Assembly: GCA_937901265.1 (NCBI GenBank)
Contig: CALCHA010000352.1
Span: 1-6,714 of the forward strand
Direction: 5' to 3'
Source of the DNA: an uncultured Phycisphaerales bacterium
GTDB lineage: Bacteria > Planctomycetota > Phycisphaerae > WQYP01
DNA length: 6,714 bases
Positions 1 through 5,564 of this stretch are shown here, in pieces. The notes under the pieces were generated by a model. That model ran no database searches, was not told the DNA's origin, and worked only from the letters and a program-made list of their open reading frames with translations. The translations under genes were made by a program, and so were the position numbers. How positions within the stretch are numbered: position 1 is the stretch's first letter; the number at the start of each line of letters is the position of its first letter.

Positions 1-216
1 GCCGGCGACATCACCAAAGTCACCGGCCAGTTGAACACCGCCGCACCCGCCGCGGGAACTTCCGAGGTCCTCGGACCTGCCGACAACACCCACTCCCAGA
101 TCGGCACCTACAACTCCCAACTGCCCGCAGCCCGCCAGAAAGCCATGGACGACCTCTCGACGCAAAACGTGCCGCCCGAATATCGCGACGTAATCCGCGA
201 CTTCTACCAGCAGTAA
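1..216 (+). CDS. C-terminal end of an unidentified protein (5' truncated by the window edge)
   Basis: The frame is open from base 1 to the TAA at 214-216, so only the last 71 residues are present and the real start lies upstream. An in-frame TTG at 31 has no obvious ribosome binding site and is unlikely to be the start. The visible part has an Ala/Pro/Thr-rich stretch followed by a polar segment ending in VPPEYRDVIRDFYQQ. A proline-then-YRD-amphipathic ending of this kind reminds me of the C-termini of large planctomycetal membrane or secreted proteins, but that is a loose recollection and not a family assignment. No transmembrane segment or catalytic motif is visible in this fragment. The stop codon lies 10 bases before the next gene's ATG, and the AAAGGG ribosome binding site of that gene overlaps it, so the two genes are probably cotranscribed. 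Function unknown. Confidence 0.75.
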   Translation, partial: AGDITKVTGQLNTAAPAAGTSEVLGPADNTHSQIGTYNSQLPAARQKAMDDLSTQNVPPEYRDVIRDFYQQ

Positions 217-226
217 AGGGCTCGTG

Positions 227-604
227 ATGCGCATCCCGCGCCGGGAGTTTGATCAGCTCGTCGAGGCCGCGATCGCCGCCTTGCCGGCGCAGGTTGCCGA
301 GTGGGTCGACGAGGTGCCCATCATTGTCGAGGATCAGCCCGGCAAAGAGATGGACGCCGTGGGTTTGTACGAGGGCCGCAGCCTGCTCGACCGCGGCGTC
401 GAGGATTCAGGGGGACTGCCGTCGCGCATCTTCATCTACCGCCTGCCATTGATGGAATCCTGTGGCTCGCGCGAGGAGCTGGCACGGGAAATCTGGAAAA
501 CCCTCGTCCATGAACTCGGCCATCACGCCGGCCTGGGGGAGGAAGAACTTGATCGCCTGGGCTATGGTGGATTGGACGGGGACGTCGACTTTGATGTCGA
601 CTGA
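227..604 (+). CDS. Small metallopeptidase-family (minimal zincin, PF06262-like) protein
   Basis: This 125-residue protein has the zinc-protease signature HELGHH at residues 95-100, followed by AGLGEEELDRLGY. That arrangement is typical of the short 'metallopeptidase family' (DUF1025/PF06262) proteins, which are about 110-140 residues long. H95 and H99 should bind zinc and E96 should be the catalytic base. The N-terminal half, with 'FDQLVEAAIAALP' and then 'VPIIVED', matches the usual family layout of a helix followed by a strand. There is no signal peptide, so it is probably cytoplasmic. Substrates of this family are not known, and proteolytic activity is inferred from the motif only. The ATG at 227 is preferred to the in-frame GTG at 224 because AAAGGG at 215-220 then sits six bases away. 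The C-terminus is strongly acidic (GDVDFDVD). It follows the gene ending at 216 in an apparent operon and converges on ispD. Confidence 0.87.
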   Translation: MRIPRREFDQLVEAAIAALPAQVAEWVDEVPIIVEDQPGKEMDAVGLYEGRSLLDRGVEDSGGLPSRIFIYRLPLMESCGSREELAREIWKTLVHELGHHAGLGEEELDRLGYGGLDGDVDFDVD

Positions 605-633
605 TGCGCCGCGCCGCAAATTCCCTGATCCTG

Positions 634-1344
634 TCAGCCGCTCTGGGCAAGGCTCAACACCGCCCGCGCCAGGGGTGCATCCTCCGCCGTCGTCAGCTTT
701 AAATTCAAGGGCGAGCCTGCCGTGATGTACACCGGCCAGCCGCTCCGCTCGAACACCTGGGCGTCGTCGGTGAGGTCCCCAAGCTTGCCCGCCGCCGCGA
801 GCGCTTCGTAGGCCGCCAACAGTCGAGCGCGGTCAAAACACTGCGGGGTCTGTGCCTGCAGGAGGTTTTTCCGGTCGACGGTCTGCCCGACCGTGTTGTC
901 CGCATTCCGCCGCTTCAGCGTCGCCGGCTCGGGCAGACAGGGCAGCGCCGCGCCATGCGAGCGGGCCGCAGCAAACGCCGCATCGATCACCGATCGCGGC
1001 GTCAGCGGGCGTGCCGCATCATGCACCGCCACATACCGGGGCGCTTCGGCCACCGCCACCAGCGCCCGCAGCCCATGCATCACCGATTGATAACGCTCCT
1101 GACCCCCTTCCACCATCAACAGCGGCACCCCCTGCGCCACCCCCGCCAAATGGTCGCGATACGCCTCCAGGCGATCGCGCGACGTCATCACCACCAGCCA
1201 TCCCACCGCCGGATGCCCGGCAAACAGCCCCACCGCGCGCTGCAGCACGGAACGCCCCGCCAGATCCACCAGCAGTTTGTCCGCGGGACCGAAGCGGCTG
1301 CCCGAACCCGCCGCCGGCAGCACCAATGCAAAGTCTCTCGCCAT
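634..1344 (-). CDS. ispD: 2-C-methyl-D-erythritol 4-phosphate cytidylyltransferase (IspD)
   Basis: IspD transfers CMP from CTP to 2-C-methyl-D-erythritol 4-phosphate, the third step of the MEP pathway to isopentenyl diphosphate. It acts in the cytoplasm. The 236-residue length is normal. Visible motifs are the nucleotide-binding loop LPAAGSGSRFG (residues 9-19) with K23, GGQERYQSV (80-88), HDAARP (108-113), TVDR (155-158) followed by AQTPQCF (164-170), TDDA (192-195) and NLKLTTAED (214-222). All are in the order expected for IspD. The frame stays open far upstream to 2163, but that extension is antisense to the next gene. The ATG at 1344 places the glycine-rich loop at the usual distance from the N-terminus. 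A GGAG lies 12 bases upstream, which is rather far, and a -10-like CATACT ends six bases before the ATG, so translation may be leaderless. No ispF is fused or adjacent. Confidence 0.95.
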   Translation of the reverse strand: MARDFALVLPAAGSGSRFGPADKLLVDLAGRSVLQRAVGLFAGHPAVGWLVVMTSRDRLEAYRDHLAGVAQGVPLLMVEGGQERYQSVMHGLRALVAVAEAPRYVAVHDAARPLTPRSVIDAAFAAARSHGAALPCLPEPATLKRRNADNTVGQTVDRKNLLQAQTPQCFDRARLLAAYEALAAAGKLGDLTDDAQVFERSGWPVYITAGSPLNLKLTTAEDAPLARAVLSLAQSG

Positions 1345-1350
1345 GCGGCA

Positions 1351-1379
1351 AGTATGCTCCGGAAAATGCGAAACGCCAA
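1351..1379 (-). promoter_or_regulatory. Candidate leaderless promoter of ispD
   Basis: Reading the minus strand, TTGGCG (1379-1374) and CATACT (1356-1351) are separated by exactly 17 bases and match the sigma-70 -35 and -10 consensus at 3/6 and 4/6 positions. Six bases lie between the -10 hexamer and the ispD ATG, so initiation at the usual distance would start the transcript on or next to the A of the ATG. Seen by eye only; a moderate match of this kind can occur by chance. Confidence 0.45.
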
Positions 1380-1413
1380 GGCACCCGATTTCGCCTTTCG
1401 CTTTCTTCCGCCG

Positions 1414-1419
1414 TACACT
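1414..1419 (+). promoter_or_regulatory. Candidate -10 element of a leaderless promoter for the 1426 gene
   Basis: TACACT matches the -10 consensus at 4/6 positions, including the key TA at the front and the final T. It ends six bases before the ATG at 1426, the same geometry as on the ispD side of this 81-bp divergent region. No clear Shine-Dalgarno sequence precedes the ATG (CCGGCG only). The -35 region is poor: TTCGCC at 1390-1395 would be 18 bases away and matches 3/6. Confidence 0.4.
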
Positions 1420-1425
1420 CCGGCG

Positions 1426-2193
1426 ATGCGTGTGATGACCTACAACCTCTTCGAAGGCGGTGCCGGCCGCATCGATCCCATCGCCGAAGTCGTTCGCTGG
1501 GCCGCGGCGGACGTCCTGCTCGTTCAGGAAGCCCTGGACGAGGCGCTGCTGCACCACCTCGCCGATCGGCTGCACATGGACCGCTTCATCGCGCGCAATC
1601 CGCGCAGCGATCAGGGGGCCGTCGCGATTCTGTCGCGACTTCCGCTCCTTGAAGCGGTCAACCACACCCCGCTCGATGGCCGCATCACCCGCGCCGCGCT
1701 TCATGCCGTCGTCGCAACCCCCGCGGGCGGGCAATTGCCGATCGTGGCGCTGCACCTGCATGCTCGCGAAACCCTGGCCGACGAACAAGTCCGCCTCACC
1801 GAGCTGCCGGCCATCCTCGACATCGCCGCGCGCTTCGAGGACCGCCCGCATCTCCTCGCCGGCGACTTCAACAGCAACCATCCCGACCAGATCATTGCGC
1901 TGCAACAACTGCGACCCAAAGCCCGCGAACGCATCGCCCCGCAGAACAACCTGCACCCCCGCACCCTCGTCGAACGGCTCCTGCAGCAGGGCTACATCGA
2001 TGCCCACGCCCGCGGTCGCCGCCCCGAAGACTTCGGCAAAAGCTTTACCACTGCCTTCCCCGCCACCCGCGTCGACTTCATTTTTCTCTCCCCGCAGCTC
2101 GAACCCGCCCTGCGCTCGTGCGAGGTCTTCACGCCGCCGCTGGCTACCTATGCCTCGGACCATTACCCCGTCGTCGCCGACCTTGCCGTTTGA
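1426..2193 (+). CDS. Endonuclease/exonuclease/phosphatase-superfamily hydrolase
   Basis: This 255-residue protein carries the complete active-site set of the EEP (DNase I-like) superfamily of Mg2+-dependent phosphodiesterases and phosphatases. The set comprises N7 in MTYNLFEGG, E35 in LLVQEAL, H110 or H112 in IVALHLHA, D147 and N149 in AGDFNSN, D217 in RVDFIF, and the closing D245-H246 in ASDHYPVVADL. The protein starts directly at the first beta strand and has no signal peptide or extra domain, so it is a minimal single-domain, probably cytoplasmic enzyme. The superfamily includes nucleases, inositol phosphatases and sphingomyelinases, and the sequence alone does not fix the substrate. The ATG at 1426 is chosen because it leaves a natural N-terminus and fits the -10-like element just upstream; an ATG at 1435 is an alternative. 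It is divergent from ispD and codirectional with the next gene. Confidence 0.9.
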   Translation: MRVMTYNLFEGGAGRIDPIAEVVRWAAADVLLVQEALDEALLHHLADRLHMDRFIARNPRSDQGAVAILSRLPLLEAVNHTPLDGRITRAALHAVVATPAGGQLPIVALHLHARETLADEQVRLTELPAILDIAARFEDRPHLLAGDFNSNHPDQIIALQQLRPKARERIAPQNNLHPRTLVERLLQQGYIDAHARGRRPEDFGKSFTTAFPATRVDFIFLSPQLEPALRSCEVFTPPLATYASDHYPVVADLAV

Positions 2194-2218
2194 GCGGGAA
2201 CCTCTTTGCCGCTACGAT
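2190..2218 (+). promoter_or_regulatory. Candidate promoter for the 2251 gene, overlapping the upstream stop codon
   Basis: TTGAGC (2190-2195, 4/6 match to the -35 consensus) and TACGAT (2213-2218, 4/6 match to the -10 consensus) are spaced by exactly 17 bases. The predicted start near 2225 would give a leader of about 26 bases containing the GAGG ribosome binding site at 2241-2244, six bases before the ATG. The -35 covers the TGA stop of the preceding hydrolase gene, so the secreted protein may be expressed separately from it. Confidence 0.5.
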
Positions 2219-2250
2219 TCCCTCTCTTTTGGCGACCTTCGAGGCACCCC

Positions 2251-2976
2251 ATGACCACCCGCAAGCTGTTCCCGGCGCTGTTGTTCACCCTGCTGGCCGC
2301 GGCCCCGGCCACCCACCCGGCGACGACGCCCGCGTCCCCTGCCGCGTCCGCGGTGCCCGCCTCCGCGCCGGCTATCGCCGTGAACCTCTCCAGCCCCAAG
2401 GCCACCGTCGCCACGTTCCTCCGCTCCCTGCAGGCGGGCGATGAGACTGCCGCCCGCGAGGCGATCACCTTTGGTGACAAGGGTGACCAGGCCATGGCCA
2501 CGCTGTTCCTCGACCTGCTCTTCTCCACCAATGCGATTCAGAAAGCCTCGCGCGACCGCTTCGGCGCAGGCTCCACGGAAGCCTTTGGGGACCCCGAGGC
2601 GGCGCTCAAATCGCGCCTCGCCGCGCTCGACCAGGCCACCCCCGTGATCACCAACAACGACGCCGCCGTCACCCTCCCCGATGATGCCGCCACCAATCAG
2701 CCGGGGGCCACCATCTCGCTCAAGAAGCTGGGCAACGACTGGAAGATCGACGCCGCCTCGCTGTTCAGCCTTAACTCGCTGGCCCCCGAGGTCCTCGCCC
2801 AGCAGGTCGAGCTCGGCCGCCAGATTTTGCTGGTGAACCGCGAAGTGCTCGCCAAGATCAAGGCCGGGGATTATCAATCCGCCTCCGAGGCGCACAAGGA
2901 CCTCTGGGAGCGCTCCTTCAAGGCCGCCCAAGGCGTCAACGGCGCGGCCACCCAGGCCGCGACGACCCAGCCCTAA
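2251..2976 (+). CDS. Secreted protein of unknown function, possibly NTF2-like fold
   Basis: This 241-residue protein begins with a clear signal peptide: positive residues at 4-5, a hydrophobic core LFPALLFTLLAAA (residues 6-18), and a likely signal-peptidase I site near residue 20. No lipobox cysteine is present. An Ala/Pro/Thr/Ser-rich low-complexity linker covers roughly residues 20-43. The mature domain begins with SSPKATVATFLRSLQAGD (47-64), a helix often seen at the start of SnoaL/DUF4878-type (NTF2-like) domains. ATISLKKLGNDWKIDAASLF (153-172) resembles the closing strand of such folds. A helical region follows, and the protein ends in a QAATTQP tail. The fold suggestion is an inference, no catalytic residue is recognisable, and the function is unknown. 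It probably acts outside the cytoplasmic membrane. The ATG at 2251 is supported by GAGG at 2241-2244. The gene converges on the HD-domain gene. Confidence 0.85.
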   Translation: MTTRKLFPALLFTLLAAAPATHPATTPASPAASAVPASAPAIAVNLSSPKATVATFLRSLQAGDETAAREAITFGDKGDQAMATLFLDLLFSTNAIQKASRDRFGAGSTEAFGDPEAALKSRLAALDQATPVITNNDAAVTLPDDAATNQPGATISLKKLGNDWKIDAASLFSLNSLAPEVLAQQVELGRQILLVNREVLAKIKAGDYQSASEAHKDLWERSFKAAQGVNGAATQAATTQP

Positions 2977-3005
2977 TCCTTTTTATGGGTAAAGCCTGCG
3001 TGGCG

Positions 3006-3983
3006 TCAGTCGTGCAGCGTGATCGTCGGCCGATACAACTTCGTGTTGAACGCCTTCTGGTATTCGGTCCAGGTGTTGTCCTCGGCCGGTGCCGCCACCG
3101 CATCGACCGCCATCTGCGTCTTGGCGTCCAGATTGTCGATCAGGTTGATCAAAATCGCCTCGGGCGTCTTGGGGCAGACCGCCGCCCCGAACTCCGGCAC
3201 GCCGTGGTGCGAAAGCACAATATGCTGCAGCACCGTCACCAGGTCCTTGCGCAGCGGGTGTCCCAGTTTCCCCTCCGCCAGCCGCGCCTTTTGATCAATC
3301 CAGATTGCCCCCTGCACCACGTGGCCGATCAGGCGGCCATTGTCGGTGTAATCAAAGCCCGCCGTGTAGGAAAGCTCCACCGTCTTGGCGATGTCGTGCA
3401 GAAACAGCCCGGCGAAGACCAGGTCCTGATCGATATCCGGATAGCGCGGGCAGATCAGCACCGCAAGTTCCAGCAGCGACGCCGTGTGCTCCAGCAGCCC
3501 CCCGATCCACGCATGGTGCATCCCCATGGCTGCCGGTGCAATGATGAACTTCTTCATCAGATCGCCATCCGACAAGAATTCCTCCACCAGCGCCCGCAGC
3601 TGCTTGTCCTGAATCTGGTTCAGGATCGCCTTCACCCGCGTGTACATCTCCGGCACGTTCTTCTTCGTGTGCTTGATTAGCTCCGAAAGGTTCAGCGACG
3701 CCAGATCCTCGTGGGGCACGATCACGTCCGCCACCAGCTGCAGGTGCCCCTGATAGGTCTCCACCCGCCCGCGCACCCGCACATATCCCGCCTGCGGCAA
3801 GCGCTCATACTGGTCGCGCGTCGCGTTCCACACCCGGCAGTGAATGTGCCCGGTGGCATCCGTGCACTCCGCCTTAATGAACAACTTGGAGTTTGCCGTC
3901 TGGCCAATCTGCTTGGACGCCAGCACGAAGACCTGTTCGATCAGGTCACCATCCCGTAATTGGGCAACTGCGATGCGCGGCAT
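3006..3983 (-). CDS. YhaM-type OB-fold/HD-domain protein, probable 3'-5' exoribonuclease
   Basis: This 325-residue protein has the two-part layout and near length of Bacillus subtilis YhaM (about 314 residues), a 3'-5' exoribonuclease. The N-terminal OB fold covers roughly residues 12-90, including KLFIKAECTDATG and GYVRVRGRVETYQG, and should bind single-stranded nucleic acid. The HD domain covers roughly 150-290 and has its metal ligands in order: H157 in MHHAWIGGLLEH with H166, H196-D197 in FLHDIAK, H221, H254, H259-H260 in LSHHG, and D283 in LIDNLDAK. There is no signal peptide, so it should act in the cytoplasm in RNA turnover. The ATG at 3983 is supported by GAGGAG at 3989-3994, five bases upstream. 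It converges on the secreted-protein gene with a 29-base gap and diverges from fumC. Nuclease activity is inferred from the family; a regulatory HD phosphohydrolase is the main alternative. Confidence 0.88.
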   Translation of the reverse strand: MPRIAVAQLRDGDLIEQVFVLASKQIGQTANSKLFIKAECTDATGHIHCRVWNATRDQYERLPQAGYVRVRGRVETYQGHLQLVADVIVPHEDLASLNLSELIKHTKKNVPEMYTRVKAILNQIQDKQLRALVEEFLSDGDLMKKFIIAPAAMGMHHAWIGGLLEHTASLLELAVLICPRYPDIDQDLVFAGLFLHDIAKTVELSYTAGFDYTDNGRLIGHVVQGAIWIDQKARLAEGKLGHPLRKDLVTVLQHIVLSHHGVPEFGAAVCPKTPEAILINLIDNLDAKTQMAVDAVAAPAEDNTWTEYQKAFNTKLYRPTITLHD

Positions 3984-4072
3984 TCTCGCTCCTCGGAGGT
4001 GTGGTATGAATGGGCGACAACGTACGCGATGCGGCGCGGCGGTGCAATGAGCGGAGCTGTGTGTCCGGAGTT

Positions 4073-4086
4073 CACGCTTCAGCGTG
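4073..4086. repeat. Short inverted repeat in the fumC upstream region
   Basis: CACGCT and AGCGTG form perfect 6-base arms around a 2-base centre (TC). The repeat ends 34 bases before the -10-like TAAGAT of fumC, so its 3' arm lies about 47 bases upstream of the predicted transcription start. This position would suit an activator-type dimer site. The two-base centre makes an RNA hairpin unlikely. A repeat this short can arise by chance in GC-rich DNA. Confidence 0.3.
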
Positions 4087-4120
4087 CCATCACGTCCGCG
4101 CCCCTGCCCGCGAGGCGAGC

Positions 4121-4144
4121 TAAGATGGAAGGCCTGAAAAGGAG
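4121..4144 (+). promoter_or_regulatory. fumC -10-like element and strong ribosome binding site
   Basis: TAAGAT (4121-4126) matches the -10 consensus at 4/6 positions; no good -35 is found 16-18 bases upstream. The predicted start near 4133 would leave a leader of about 18 bases. AAGGAG at 4139-4144 is a near-ideal Shine-Dalgarno sequence six bases before the ATG at 4151 and decides the start over the in-frame ATG at 4169. Confidence 0.55.
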
Positions 4145-4150
4145 CTGCCC

Positions 4151-5542
4151 ATGGACGATGCGACGCGCATGGAAAAAGATTCCCTCGGCGAGCTGGCGGT
4201 GCCGGCGCAGGCGTATTACGGCGTGCAGACGCAGCGGGCGATCTCGAACTTCCCGATTTCCGGAACGCCGATGCCGCGGGCGTTCATTCGCGCGCATGGG
4301 ATGCTGAAGAAGGCGGCGGCGCTGGTGAACCAGGAACTGGGCCTGCTGGAGGGGCGCTTCTCGGTGGCCATCGTGCAGGCGTGCGATGAAATCCTCGCCG
4401 ACGCGCCTTGGTCGATGGATCAGTTCCCCGTCGACGTCTACCAGACGGGCAGCGGCACCTCCACCAACATGAACGTCAACGAAGTGATCGCCTCACGCGC
4501 CAACGAACTCCTCGGGGGCAAACGCGGCGACAAGGCCCCCGTGCATCCCAACGACCAGGTTAATCTCGGCCAGTCCTCGAACGATACGTTTCCCACCTCC
4601 CTCCAGGTCATGGCCGCGGAAATGCTGAAAGCCACGCTGGCTGCCGAAGTCGCGGGGCTGATCCATTCCCTCGAGGTCCGGTCGCAGGCACTCTGGAGCG
4701 TCATCAAAACCGGACGCACGCACTTGCAGGATGCCACCCCCATTCGTCTCGGCCAGGAATTCCAGGGTTATGCCCGCCAGATCGCCGCGTGGCATGCCGC
4801 CGGACGCATGCGGGCCGAATTCCGCCTCGCCAGCCTCCCCCTGGGCGGTACCGCCGTCGGCACGGGCATCAACGCCCATCCCCTCTTCGCCCCGAAAGTC
4901 ATCGCCCTTCTCGCTACGTGGACCTGCATCGAACTCCATGAAACCGACAACCATTTTGGCGAGCAGGCGTCGCTCGATGCGGCCCTGACGGCGCACGGGG
5001 AGCTCAAGGCCCTTGCCGTCGCCCTCACCAAGATCTGCAACGACATCCGCTGGATGGGCTCCGGCCCGCGCGCCGGCCTCGGAGAAATTGAAATCCCCGC
5101 CGTGCAGCCCGGCTCCTCGATCATGCCCGGCAAGGTCAACCCGGTCATCTGCGAATCGCTCCTGATGGTCTGCCAGCGCGTCATCGGCAATGACGCTGCC
5201 ATGACGGCCGCCGCGTGCGGAAACAATTTTGAACTCGCCATGTCCATGCCCCTCGCGGCGCTTCTTCTGCACGAATCCATCACGCTCCTTGCGAACGCGT
5301 GCCGCAACCTCGCCACCCAATGCATCGACGGAATCATCGCCACACCGCGCGGGCCCGAACTGGTCGAGCGCGGTCTCATGCTGGCAACCGCCCTGGCGCC
5401 CACCCTCGGCTACGACGCCGCCGCCGCGATTGCCAAAGAAGCCGCCCGTTCCGGCAAGACCATTCGCGAGGTCGTCCTCGAAAAAGGCCTGATGACCGAC
5501 GCCCAACTGCACGCCGCTCTCGATCCCGAAAAGATGGTGTGA
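4151..5542 (+). CDS. fumC: Class II fumarate hydratase (FumC)
   Basis: Class II fumarase reversibly hydrates fumarate to (S)-malate in the TCA cycle. It is a cytoplasmic homotetramer that needs no iron-sulfur cluster. The 463-residue length is normal. Conserved blocks are TGSGTSTNMNVNEV (99-112), HPNDQVNLGQSSNDTFPT (132-149), KTGRTHLQDATP (186-197) with the active-site histidine H191, GGTAVGTGIN (232-241), and the superfamily signature GSSIMPGKVNP (321-331) with the catalytic serine loop and K328/N330. MPGKVNP with Gly fits fumarase, while aspartase typically has MPAKVNP; aspartase remains a minor alternative. The C-terminal part (EVVLEKGLMTDAQLHAALDP) is the usual small domain. About the first 80 codons differ from the rest in codon choice: Ala is GCG in 11 of 12 cases and Leu is mostly CTG, whereas GCC and CTC dominate later. 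The gene stands alone and converges on the protease gene. Confidence 0.96.
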   Translation: MDDATRMEKDSLGELAVPAQAYYGVQTQRAISNFPISGTPMPRAFIRAHGMLKKAAALVNQELGLLEGRFSVAIVQACDEILADAPWSMDQFPVDVYQTGSGTSTNMNVNEVIASRANELLGGKRGDKAPVHPNDQVNLGQSSNDTFPTSLQVMAAEMLKATLAAEVAGLIHSLEVRSQALWSVIKTGRTHLQDATPIRLGQEFQGYARQIAAWHAAGRMRAEFRLASLPLGGTAVGTGINAHPLFAPKVIALLATWTCIELHETDNHFGEQASLDAALTAHGELKALAVALTKICNDIRWMGSGPRAGLGEIEIPAVQPGSSIMPGKVNPVICESLLMVCQRVIGNDAAMTAAACGNNFELAMSMPLAALLLHESITLLANACRNLATQCIDGIIATPRGPELVERGLMLATALAPTLGYDAAAAIAKEAARSGKTIREVVLEKGLMTDAQLHAALDPEKMV

Positions 5543-5543
5543 G

Positions 5544-5564
5544 CCCGGGCTCCGCCCAGCCGGG
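5544..5564. terminator. Possible hairpin terminator between the convergent fumC and protease genes
   Basis: CCCGGGCT (5544-5551) pairs with AGCCGGG (5558-5564) to form a 7-bp, almost all G-C stem with one bulged G and a 6-base loop. It fills nearly the whole 22-base gap between the two stop codons, so it could act on transcripts from either side. No U-tract follows on either strand, so this is not a canonical intrinsic terminator. Confidence 0.35.

Larger units (their letters stand above)
3984..4150. promoter_or_regulatory. Divergent intergenic region between the YhaM-like gene and fumC
   Basis: These 167 bases must hold the promoters of both flanking genes. On the minus side I see a strong GAGGAG ribosome binding site (3989-3994) but no convincing -35/-10 pair; CATACC at 4008-4003 is the only weak -10-like hexamer. 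On the plus side TAAGAT (4121-4126) is -10-like. The region is unusually rich in G on the plus strand compared with most of the window, and it contains the small inverted repeat at 4073-4086. No small ORF or RNA gene is convincing here. Confidence 0.55.

Noticed and set aside
605..618. TGCG...CGCA mini-stem after the metallopeptidase gene
   Set aside because: It has only four pairs and no U-tract, so it is too weak to call a terminator.
852..1652. 266-residue Pro/Ala/Arg-rich plus-strand frame across ispD and the divergent region
   Set aside because: It overlaps ispD antisense and the 5' part of the hydrolase in another frame, and has no recognisable motif.
1345..2163. Long N-terminal extension of the ispD reading frame (frame open to 509 residues)
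   Set aside because: The extension is antisense to a complete EEP hydrolase with all catalytic motifs. IspD proteins begin just before the LPAAGSGSRFG loop, so the extension is a GC-rich shadow frame.
2212..2931. 239-residue open frame antisense to the secreted-protein gene
   Set aside because: It has a Gly/Arg repeat-like composition from complementing Ala/Pro codons, while the plus-strand frame has a proper signal peptide and ribosome binding site.
2943..2984. Perfect 7-bp GC stem CGCGGCC/GGCCGCG (2943-2961) followed by five T (2980-2984), as a terminator for the secreted-protein gene
   Set aside because: The stem lies inside the coding sequence and the T-run starts 18 bases after it. An intrinsic terminator needs the U-tract directly after the stem.
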